Assembly (NCBI GenBank): GCA_030430155.1
Contig: JAUIFV010000027.1
Location: 1 to 38,414, forward strand
Direction of reading: 5' to 3'
DNA length: 38,414 nucleotides
Source of the DNA: Gammaproteobacteria bacterium
GTDB taxonomy: Bacteria; Pseudomonadota; Gammaproteobacteria; Xanthomonadales; SZUA-5
Made by a program: the position numbers and the translations under genes. Shown piece after piece: positions 22,244 to 29,106 of the stretch. The notes beneath the pieces were generated by a model. That model worked only from the letters and a program-made list of their open reading frames with translations. It had not been told where the DNA came from and did no database searches. How positions within the stretch are numbered: the stretch's first letter is position 1; each line of letters opens with the position of its first letter.

Positions 22244-23064
22244 GACCCAAAGGCCTTCAGCGTCGCAGCCGTTTGCTCATCAGCGGGCAGATAGGTCTCG
22301 ATGTGCAGCTCCTGCAGGGTGGCATCCAGCGGGCTGCCGAAGCTGGTCAGCAGGGTGATGAAGCTCAGACGCGCATCGCCCAGGCGCAGATGCACCGGCA
22401 GCATCGGACCCTCCTCACCCAGCGTATCGACGACCGACAATCCAGCCACCCCGGCAAAGCTGAGCAATCGGTCCAGCAGCCGCTGGCGCTCGGCGCCCGG
22501 CGCCAGCGCCAGTTCCCGGCGCAGACGCAGCAGCAGATGCCCAGCCACCTGTCGCCAATTGACGATTAGCGGGCGCAGCTGCTCGGGATCGACGACGCTG
22601 AGCAGCAGATTGTCCTGCGCCTGAGCGCGGACTCCCGCCGCTGCAGCCGCGGCGTCGGCCAGGGCCTGCGCGGCGCGATTGCGCTGCAGCACATTCCAAC
22701 AGCGGTCGGTGACCAGCGCCGGATTGGGCTCCAAGCTGGCCAGATAGGCGTCGATCACCGCCCGCGCCGGCGCCATTGCCGGATCCAGCAGCGGACGACG
22801 CCCGTAGATGGCCGCATAGCCCGCGGCGGTGAGCATCTGGTTGCGCTGCTCCAGCGATAGCCCCAGCACCTGGCCCAGGTGCAGCACCATCTCCCGACTG
22901 GGCCTGGAGCGCCCGGTTTCCAAAAAACTCAGGTGTCTGGAGCTGATCTCCGCTTGACTGGCCAAATTCAGCTGGCTGAGCCGCTGCTGCAATCGAAACT
23001 CGCGCAAGATGCCGGCAAATGGCGGTCGCTGACGGATTGGGGCGGCGATAGCGGTGCTGTTCAT
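22240..23064 (-). CDS. XRE-type HTH regulator with MmyB-like ligand-binding domain
   Basis: A 274-residue transcription factor. Residues about 16-75 form a Cro/C1-type helix-turn-helix (LREFRLQQRLSQLNLASQAEISSRHLSFLETGRSRPSREM, read in pieces). The remaining 195 residues match the MmyB-like C-terminal domain (LEPNPALVTDRCWNVL...; FAGVAGLSVVDTLGE; LHLRLGDARLSFITLLTSFGSPLDATLQELHIETYLPAD, read in pieces), a PAS-like fold known to bind fatty acids in some members. It follows the DUF2834 gene by 9 bp and overlaps the membrane-protein gene, so the three form an operon and self-regulation is likely. Confidence 0.88.
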   Translation of the reverse strand: MNSTAIAAPIRQRPPFAGILREFRLQQRLSQLNLASQAEISSRHLSFLETGRSRPSREMVLHLGQVLGLSLEQRNQMLTAAGYAAIYGRRPLLDPAMAPARAVIDAYLASLEPNPALVTDRCWNVLQRNRAAQALADAAAAAAGVRAQAQDNLLLSVVDPEQLRPLIVNWRQVAGHLLLRLRRELALAPGAERQRLLDRLLSFAGVAGLSVVDTLGEEGPMLPVHLRLGDARLSFITLLTSFGSPLDATLQELHIETYLPADEQTAATLKAFGS

Positions 23065-23073
23065 GACCTGAGC

Positions 23074-23370
23074 CTACTCCGGGCTGGAACTGCGATACAG
23101 ATAGGCCGGCAGGGCGCAGGACAGGCCAACGCACAGATTCAGCACGACAAACGGCCACAGCGGCGGCCCACTTGGACGCCGAGTGGCCATGAAGCACCAG
23201 AACACCACCGAGGAAATGATCAAATCGGCGCTGAAGCCCGCACTGGCGCCGTTGACCAGCAGCGCCGGCACAAACCCCACTGCGCTGCCGCCGGCGGCGA
23301 AATACTGGGCGAAAAACGCCAGCGGCACCAACGCGCCGATTATCGCCAGTATCAAATAGGCCGTTCTCAT
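23074..23370 (-). CDS. DUF2834 membrane protein
   Basis: A 98-residue membrane protein from ATG 23370, preceded by AAGGAGA at ideal spacing. It shows three hydrophobic helices and the DUF2834 pattern: YLILAIIGALVPLAFF near the N-terminus, a central SADLIISSVVFWCFM segment and a closing VGLSCALPAYLYRS. The molecular role of DUF2834 proteins is unknown. It is the first gene of the three-gene operon with the MmyB-like regulator and the four-helix membrane protein, so it may sense or respond to the same signal as the regulator (inference). Confidence 0.82.
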   Translation of the reverse strand: MRTAYLILAIIGALVPLAFFAQYFAAGGSAVGFVPALLVNGASAGFSADLIISSVVFWCFMATRRPSGPPLWPFVVLNLCVGLSCALPAYLYRSSSPE

Positions 23371-23474
23371 CGCTGTCTCCTTGCATGGTTCATGAGGAGA
23401 TGGTGCGGGGCGCACGACGGCATTCCAATTACCTGTGAGGTAAGTCAAAGCGCGCCCACCCAAGACAACAGCAT

Positions 23475-23491
23475 GCGGGCAAGATGCCCGC
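23475..23491. repeat. REP-like hairpin, copy 2
   Basis: GCGGGCAAGATGCCCGC, identical to copy 1, with CAGCAT before it and GGTCCC after it. It ends 6 bp before the stop of the glycosyltransferase gene. Confidence 0.7.
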
Positions 23492-23496
23492 GGTCC

Positions 23497-24735
23497 CTAT
23501 CCGGCCTTCTTTGCCACCAGACCTTCCAATACTTCCAGCATGCGCCGAGCCAGCGTCGGACGGGCATAGCGCTGGGCCGCCGCCAGGCCCGCCGCGGCGC
23601 AGCGCTGAGCCAGTCCAGACTCGCCGGCGAAGCGCTGCAGGGCCTCGCGCATGGCAAGGACGTTCTCGGGCGGCACGCAGATGCCGCAGCCTTCGCGCTC
23701 AACGATGGCCGCCGACTCGCCGGCCACGCCGTGCAGCAGCGGTATCCCCATCGCCATCGCCTCGAAGATCTTCGACGGAATCACCGTCTCGAACACCGGC
23801 GTCTTGCGCAGATGGACGATGCTCACGTCCAGCAGCGACCAATAGCGAACGATCTGATCCTTGCTCACCGTGTCGACGAAAATGACGTTGTTCAAAGCCA
23901 TCGCCGCCGCGCGCTGCTGCAGCGCGCTCTTCTCCGCCCCGTCGCCGACCAGCAGCAACCGAAACGGGCGCCCGTCAGCCATCTTCGGCTGCCGATGAGC
24001 CAGCTCCAGCAGGCTGTCCAAGCGATGAGCCATGCCGTGGGTACCGATGTAGCCGGCGACAAAGCAGCCGTCCAGCTGAAACTCGGCGACCAGGTCTGGG
24101 TCCTTGGCGCCAGGCGCAAACCGCTGCAGATCAACCCCATTGGTGATCACGCTGATCTTCTCGCCGGTGATACCGCGCTCGACCAGATGGCGTTTGAAGG
24201 ACTCGGTGACCGAGACGATGTGCGCGGCGCGCCGGTACAAAAACCACTCCACTTTCTCCAGCGCGGTGATGAAGCGCGATTGGCGCATCGCGCCGACCGC
24301 CTTGATCGACTCCGGCCACAGATCGCGCAGCTCGAACACGAAGGGACGCCGCCGTAGTGCACCCACAAACCACGCCGCGCAGGCGGTGAAAAACTGCGGC
24401 GAGGTGCCGACGACCGCGTCGATGCCGCGCACCCACAGCGCTGCGATGGCGGCGCTGAACATGAAGCTGAGGTAGTCCAGCGTGCGCCGGGCGAAACCGG
24501 CATTGGCGGTGATGTAGGTCCATACCCGTATCACCTCGATGCCGTCGATCTGCTCGCGCTGCCAGAGCCGGTTGCGGTAGCCGTCAAAGACCTTGCCGGT
24601 TGGGAAGTTCGGCGCCCCGGTGATCACCGTGACCCTTGCCCCTGCGGCGACCCATTCACGCGCGTGCTCGAAGGTCCGGCTGGCCGGCGCGTTGACTTCG
24701 GGCGGGAAATTGTCGGTCAGAAACAGGATATGCAT
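23497..24735 (-). CDS. GT4 glycosyltransferase, WbuB/WcaI-like
   Basis: A 412-residue GT-B glycosyltransferase of family 4. The N-terminal Rossmann half begins MHILFLTDNFPPEVNAPASR, with the family's ITGAPNFPTGKVFDGY. The C-terminal half has VAGYIGTHGMAH and the donor-binding stretch VFETVIPSKIFEAMAMGIPLL, which carries the EX7E-type acid. It probably adds a sugar (often a deoxyamino sugar in WbuB relatives) to a lipid-linked or membrane glycan; donor and acceptor cannot be read. It is the last gene of a minus-strand group with a heparinase-like lyase and a bi-domain dehydrogenase, a combination common in exopolysaccharide or O-antigen loci. Confidence 0.88.
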   Translation of the reverse strand: MHILFLTDNFPPEVNAPASRTFEHAREWVAAGARVTVITGAPNFPTGKVFDGYRNRLWQREQIDGIEVIRVWTYITANAGFARRTLDYLSFMFSAAIAALWVRGIDAVVGTSPQFFTACAAWFVGALRRRPFVFELRDLWPESIKAVGAMRQSRFITALEKVEWFLYRRAAHIVSVTESFKRHLVERGITGEKISVITNGVDLQRFAPGAKDPDLVAEFQLDGCFVAGYIGTHGMAHRLDSLLELAHRQPKMADGRPFRLLLVGDGAEKSALQQRAAAMALNNVIFVDTVSKDQIVRYWSLLDVSIVHLRKTPVFETVIPSKIFEAMAMGIPLLHGVAGESAAIVEREGCGICVPPENVLAMREALQRFAGESGLAQRCAAAGLAAAQRYARPTLARRMLEVLEGLVAKKAG

Positions 24736-24791
24736 GCGCTATGGCGAAGGGTGGTCAGCCGGCCGGGGGCGCGAGTATCTCAGGACCGGGC

Positions 24792-26411
24792 TCACCAGCG
24801 TAGGGTCAGTGTCGCGCTAGCGCACCGCGGGTCGATCTGCAAGACCAGCGTTTGCGCCGCTTGCCGCTGGCCGAATCCCGGCTGATAGCTGTCTTCCTGC
24901 ATCGCCACTGCACCGTCGGCAGCGTACTCAATGGTCCGCCCATCCGGCAGCGCGACTACGCCGTCGGCCTGTACCCGCGATGCCGGATGCAGGTGGAAAT
25001 GCGCTGCCGCCTGGATAAACGACCCGCTGAGCTGGTCGCTGATCTGCAGGCCGTGCTCGTCGAGGCGCCAGCGACGTTGGTGTATCACTGCGCCGGGCAG
25101 GCGGCGGTAGCCGTCATGGGCGCATTCGACGACGATCGCGCCGTCCTCGCAGGTGATCTTCAATCCCTGCGGTCGCGCGCGGCGGGCCACCCGGAAGCCG
25201 CTCCAGACTTCAGACGAGTCCTCACCGTCGACCACCACGCAGTTGTGCGCCGCGCTGCCCCGCTGCCGCACTCGCTCGGCGTCGCTGCCGTAGCGATCGA
25301 TGCCACTGTTGACCAGAATGCGCTGGCCGCGCAGCGACAGCTCGAAGCTCAAGCTGTCGGCGTGGGCATGGCCGGGCAGATAGTCCGGTCCGATCGGGGC
25401 CGCGTCGATCAGCAACAGCGCCTCGCCCAGCTGCAGCCGCAGATAGCCCGACGCGGCCAGTCGCTCCAGCGGCTCGGCCGGCGCAGGCGCTGGAACGGCG
25501 AGGCGATCAGCATAGTCGTGCAGAGCCGCCGGGCTCGGCGCCACCCCGGCCACCGAATCGTTGAAGTGGCTGACCTCACCGTCCGGGTGGCACATCAAGG
25601 CCAGCCAGCGGCGCATGGACGCCGCCCGATCTCGCCATCCCCGCACGGTTTGCGCAGCAATACAGTCAGGGTAGACCTGGGCCAGGTTGATCAGATCGAG
25701 CAGATCCTCCAGAGCCAGCGCGTGATACATCGGGCTGCGTTCGAAATGCCCGCCATCAGCCAGGATCTGTACGTCCAATTCGCGAGCGATCAGCGTCAGC
25801 CCGGTCTGCAGCCAGCGCTGCGCCTCAGCGGAGTCGAAATAGCAACCGGCAAAGACCAGCGCCTTGGCGTTGCTGTACAGGTGATTGCCAAGCAGATGGT
25901 GCTCCAGACGGCGCCGGAGATGACGCACCTGGATCGCCAGCGACTGTTGCGCCGCCGCGTCCAGCTCGCCGCCGCCACCAGTCCACTTGATCCAGTTGAC
26001 GATGCGCAGCGAGGTCGGATAAGGCTCCCAGCCGACCCCCGCCACAGGCGGATTCTCCGTCACCCAGCGCGCGATCAGCGCCGCGTGCCAGTCCCGCCTG
26101 GAGGTCGAGTCCAGCGCATTGAGATCGTCGAAATAGTGCAGGTTGTAGCGCAGCAGATAGCTCAACCCCGGCGCCTGCCAACCGCCCACCGCATCCAGAT
26201 CAATCGTCTCGTTGAGCAGTCGGAACTGGGTCGAACCCACCAGCGAAGGCTTGCGCGCCGCTGGCACCACCCACTCTCCTGTCGTCGACCGCAGCGATGG
26301 CGCTGGACCCAACCGCGGTCGCGGCTTGTATAGCCGAAACCAGATTCGCCCGAAGATCTGGATCGGGCGCAGGTAGCGGACGGTGTGGAAGAGGCGGAGG
26401 AGGGGGGGCAT
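24792..26411 (-). CDS. heparinase II/III-family protein
   Basis: A 539-residue protein with an N-terminal alpha/alpha toroid (WEPYPTSLRIVNWIKW, GNHLYSNAKALVFAGCYF, GGHFERSPMYHALALEDLL) and a C-terminal beta-sandwich (PGHAHADSLSFELSLRGQRILVNSG, read in pieces, and AHNCVVVDGEDSSEVW). The Asn/His/Tyr residues expected for a beta-elimination lyase are present (NH, MYH, HAHAD). There is no signal peptide. Such proteins in polysaccharide biosynthesis loci may epimerise or process uronic-acid-containing chains; whether this one is lytic is open. It starts 56 bp upstream of the glycosyltransferase start, so the two are probably cotranscribed. Confidence 0.87.
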   Translation of the reverse strand: MPPLLRLFHTVRYLRPIQIFGRIWFRLYKPRPRLGPAPSLRSTTGEWVVPAARKPSLVGSTQFRLLNETIDLDAVGGWQAPGLSYLLRYNLHYFDDLNALDSTSRRDWHAALIARWVTENPPVAGVGWEPYPTSLRIVNWIKWTGGGGELDAAAQQSLAIQVRHLRRRLEHHLLGNHLYSNAKALVFAGCYFDSAEAQRWLQTGLTLIARELDVQILADGGHFERSPMYHALALEDLLDLINLAQVYPDCIAAQTVRGWRDRAASMRRWLALMCHPDGEVSHFNDSVAGVAPSPAALHDYADRLAVPAPAPAEPLERLAASGYLRLQLGEALLLIDAAPIGPDYLPGHAHADSLSFELSLRGQRILVNSGIDRYGSDAERVRQRGSAAHNCVVVDGEDSSEVWSGFRVARRARPQGLKITCEDGAIVVECAHDGYRRLPGAVIHQRRWRLDEHGLQISDQLSGSFIQAAAHFHLHPASRVQADGVVALPDGRTIEYAADGAVAMQEDSYQPGFGQRQAAQTLVLQIDPRCASATLTLRW

Positions 26412-26422
26412 AGGGGGTTTGG

Positions 26423-26639
26423 TTTTACGTTTTACGTTTTACGTTTTACGTTTTACGTTTTACGAGGATGAAAAGCGGTAGTCCCGGCATGTTGCAAACT
26501 TAGTCTTGCATTGGTTTCTAGCCTTGGCTTTGGCTTTGGCTTTGGCTTCTAAACGTAAAACCTAAAACGTAAAACCTAAAACGTCTTTGCTTTGGCTTCT
26601 AAACGTAAAACCTAAAACGTAAAACGTAAAACGTCTTCG
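26423..26639. repeat. TTTTACG heptamer array facing a CGTAAAA duplicated block
   Basis: Six perfect TTTTACG units run from 26423 to 26464. The complementary unit (CGTAAAA, some as CCTAAAA) fills two tandem 50-bp blocks, 26540-26589 and 26590-26639, each beginning with a CTTTGGCTTC stretch. A TGGCTT run (about 26524-26548) precedes them. The two sides can pair. The 230-bp gap between genes holds nothing else, and it is strikingly AT-rich against the GC-rich background. Confidence 0.9.
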
Positions 26640-26641
26640 CC

Positions 26642-28768
26642 CTACCCCATCTCTATCGCTCGCTCGCTAACCTCAAAAATCTCCTCCGCCGCAATCGGCG
26701 ACGGCTCGCCGGCCGAGATCGCGTTGACGTAGGCTGCCGCGCAGGCGGCTTGTCCCTTGTCCTGTCGCCACAGCCGCTGTTTGCTGAAGCCGCTCCAGCC
26801 GTGGCCGCGCAGGATGCGGAAGTTGTCCAGCTGCAGCATACGTCCGGCGCAGCTGACTTCGATGCGTTCCTTGGCCACGGCGCGGTGGCCGTTGGCCAGG
26901 TAGTGGATGCTGCTGATCGATCCATCCGCGTGGGCGAGCTGGATCATCACCGTGTCCGCGCAGCCGCCGTCCATCGCCACCCGCTGCGCGTCAGTGATCG
27001 GATGGCCGGCCAGATCACGCGCCAGGTCGATGAAATGACAGGCCTCGCCGATGATCCGACCGCCGCCGATGGCGCGATCCTGGGTCCAGTGATCGGCGGG
27101 GATGGCACCGGCGTTGACCTGCATGCTGATCGCGCGGGGCGCACTCAGCGTGGCCAGCAGGCTGTGCATCTTGCGCACCTGCGGCGCAAAGCGGCGGTTG
27201 AATCCCACCATCAGCAGCGGCGGCCGTCGCTGCGCCTCCGCCGCGCGGCTTTGGGCCTCGGCCAGACCGCTGCGGATCTGCTCCAGCTCATTCGGATTCA
27301 GACAAAGCGGCTTCTCCACGAATACGTGCTTGCCTCGCTGCAGCGCCTCGATCACGTAGCGGGCGTGGCTGTCGTGGCGGGTGGCAATCACCACCGTATC
27401 GATCTCGTCATCGGCGATGGTCGCCGAGGCGTCGGTGGCGGAACGGACAAAGCCATGCTTGGCGGCGAAATGCGCCGCCGACACGCCGGCCTGGCTGACC
27501 AGGGTTTGCAGCTGCGCACCGGCGGCGGCGAAAGCCGGAATCAGCACGCGGCTGGCGTAGTTGCCGGCACCGATGACGCCGATACGCGGCTTGCGCTCGC
27601 CGGAGGCGGGCACCGGCTTCGCTGTCGCTACGGCGACCACATTTGCCACGCGCGCCGAGGCGGCAGCGGCGTAGCGCAGCAGGATGCCCAGCGACGGCGC
27701 CTTGCCGGCCAGCAGGTCATAGGCCTCGGCCGCCTGCTGCAGCTCAAAACGATGCGAAACCAGCGCCTCGGACTGCAAGGCGCCGACCGCGAACATGTCA
27801 AGTACCGCCTCGAAGTTGCGCTGCTCGGTCCAGCGCACCAGGCCGACCGGATAGTCGTGACCGTGCTCCTCATAGTCCGGGTCATAACGCCCCGGCCCGT
27901 AGGAGCAGCTGGCCTGGAAGCTCAGCTCTTTTTCGTAGAAATCCGCCCTGGACAGCTCCAATCCGGTGACTCCGACCAGCACGATGCGGCCGCGCTTGCG
28001 ACACATGGTCGCGGCCTGGTGGACCGGCTCGCTGCTGGAGGTCGACGCGGTGATCAGCACCGCGTCGACGCCACGACCGCGCGAAAAGCGCTCGGCCAGC
28101 GGCAGCGGATCGACTTTGGACAGATCGGCGGTCTGCGCGCCGAAGCGCTCGGCCAGCGCCAGCCGTTCCGGATCGAAGTCCAGTCCCAGCACCCGGCAAC
28201 CCTGAGCCCGCAGCAGCTGCACGGTGAGCAGGCCGATCAAGCCGAGCCCGGAAACCACCACGCACTCGCCCAGAGTGGGCGCTGCCAGGCGTATCCCCTG
28301 CAGACCGATCGCAGCCAAAACCGTGAAAGCTGCCGCTTCGTCCTCCACGCCATCGGGAATCTTCGCGCACAGATTCTTCGGCACGCACACCACCTCGGCA
28401 TGCTTGCCATTGCTGACGACCCGGTCGCCCGGCTCGAAGCCCTCTACACCCTCGCCTACTTCAACCACGACACCGACGTTGCAATAGCCCAGCGCCAGCG
28501 GCTGATCGAGCTTGCTGCGCACCGCCTCAATGGTCGGCATCAAGCCGTCGGTGCGCACCTTGTCCAGCACCATGCGCACCTTGTCCGGCTGCTGGCGGGC
28601 CTTGGCAATCCAGCCGGCGCGGCCGAAATCCACCATCATCCGCTCGGTACCGGCCGACACCAGGGTCGTGCGGGTATGAATGAGCAGGTGACCCGGTAGC
28701 ACCTGCGGGCTGGGCACCTCGGCCAGCGTGGTCTCTCCGTTGGCCAGGTTCTGCAGGATCTGCTTCAT
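26642..28768 (-). CDS. bi-domain oxidoreductase: MDR alcohol dehydrogenase fused to Gfo/Idh/MocA
   Basis: A 708-residue fusion. Residues about 1-370 are a medium-chain dehydrogenase (SAGTERMMVDFGRAGW, LGYCNVGVVVEVG, GDRVVSNGKHAE, NAD loop GLGLIGLLTVQLL). Residues about 390-705 are a Gfo/Idh/MocA oxidoreductase (IGVIGAGNYASRVLIPAF, DTVVIATRHDSHA, EKPLCLNPNE). This fused type is regularly found in cell-surface polysaccharide loci, where it probably oxidises or reduces a sugar nucleotide or polyol; the substrate is not known. It leads the minus-strand polysaccharide group and is separated from the lyase by the TTTTACG repeats. It starts at ATG 28768, downstream of the lasso-cluster terminator, so it needs its own promoter. 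Confidence 0.9.
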   Translation of the reverse strand: MKQILQNLANGETTLAEVPSPQVLPGHLLIHTRTTLVSAGTERMMVDFGRAGWIAKARQQPDKVRMVLDKVRTDGLMPTIEAVRSKLDQPLALGYCNVGVVVEVGEGVEGFEPGDRVVSNGKHAEVVCVPKNLCAKIPDGVEDEAAAFTVLAAIGLQGIRLAAPTLGECVVVSGLGLIGLLTVQLLRAQGCRVLGLDFDPERLALAERFGAQTADLSKVDPLPLAERFSRGRGVDAVLITASTSSSEPVHQAATMCRKRGRIVLVGVTGLELSRADFYEKELSFQASCSYGPGRYDPDYEEHGHDYPVGLVRWTEQRNFEAVLDMFAVGALQSEALVSHRFELQQAAEAYDLLAGKAPSLGILLRYAAAASARVANVVAVATAKPVPASGERKPRIGVIGAGNYASRVLIPAFAAAGAQLQTLVSQAGVSAAHFAAKHGFVRSATDASATIADDEIDTVVIATRHDSHARYVIEALQRGKHVFVEKPLCLNPNELEQIRSGLAEAQSRAAEAQRRPPLLMVGFNRRFAPQVRKMHSLLATLSAPRAISMQVNAGAIPADHWTQDRAIGGGRIIGEACHFIDLARDLAGHPITDAQRVAMDGGCADTVMIQLAHADGSISSIHYLANGHRAVAKERIEVSCAGRMLQLDNFRILRGHGWSGFSKQRLWRQDKGQAACAAAYVNAISAGEPSPIAAEEIFEVSERAIEMG

Positions 28769-28836
28769 TGAAACTCCGCCAGTACGATCGCCGCCATTAT
28801 CGACTACGGTCGGCGCAGACGACGGTTGATCCGGGC

Positions 28837-28862
28837 AAAAAAAAGCGCAGCCGAAGCTGCGC
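28837..28862 (-). terminator. rho-independent terminator after the lasso precursor
   Basis: On the minus strand GCGCAGC-TTCG-GCTGCGC (28845-28862) is followed by eight Ts (28837-28844). It begins 26 bp after the stop of the precursor gene and closes the lasso operon. Confidence 0.92.
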
Positions 28863-28888
28863 CCTTGTTGCGTAGCATGGACGACCGC

Positions 28889-29050
28889 TTAGGAGGCGAC
28901 CGGTCCCTGCTCCTGCAGCGTCATCGGTCCGATCGGAACCAGACGCTCGGTGGGAAACACCGGCGGTCCGGATTCAGTCGCGCGCACCGACAATTCCTCC
29001 AGCTTGGGGGTTTGCCATGCTTTGCGCGCTTGCGTGCCTTGGTTGGCCAT
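28889..29050 (-). CDS. predicted lasso peptide precursor (53 aa)
   Basis: A short gene translating to 53 residues. The leader (about 1-26) contains WQTPKLEEL, a Trp-for-Tyr version of the YxxPxL motif bound by B1/PqqD-type proteins, and Thr25 at the -2 position required by many B2 peptidases. Cleavage after Glu26 would release a 27-residue core beginning SGPPVFPTE, with Glu at core position 9, fitting a 9-membered N-to-side-chain macrolactam. An 8-membered Gly1-Glu8 ring is possible if cleavage is one residue later. The tail begins with the only core Arg (R36) and ends in a C-terminal Ser53, the residue phosphorylated in paeninodin. It lies 56 bp after the cyclase gene and just before a terminator. 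It has no clear ribosome binding site, and the function is inferred from motif and context. Confidence 0.78.
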   Translation of the reverse strand: MANQGTQARKAWQTPKLEELSVRATESGPPVFPTERLVPIGPMTLQEQGPVAS

Positions 29051-29106
29051 AGGAGTTCAGACCCACTAAAAGATGCGCTAAAGACTACCTTAGGCGGGCC
29101 TCGCCC

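Noticed and set aside
24852-26333. Plus-strand open frame (493 codons) across the heparinase-like gene
   Set aside because: Antisense shadow; the minus-strand product has conserved lyase blocks.
26750-28699. Long plus-strand open frame (649 codons) across the bi-domain dehydrogenase
   Set aside because: It is the antisense shadow of a gene with clear family motifs; its own translation is Gln/Arg/His-rich with no recognisable domain.
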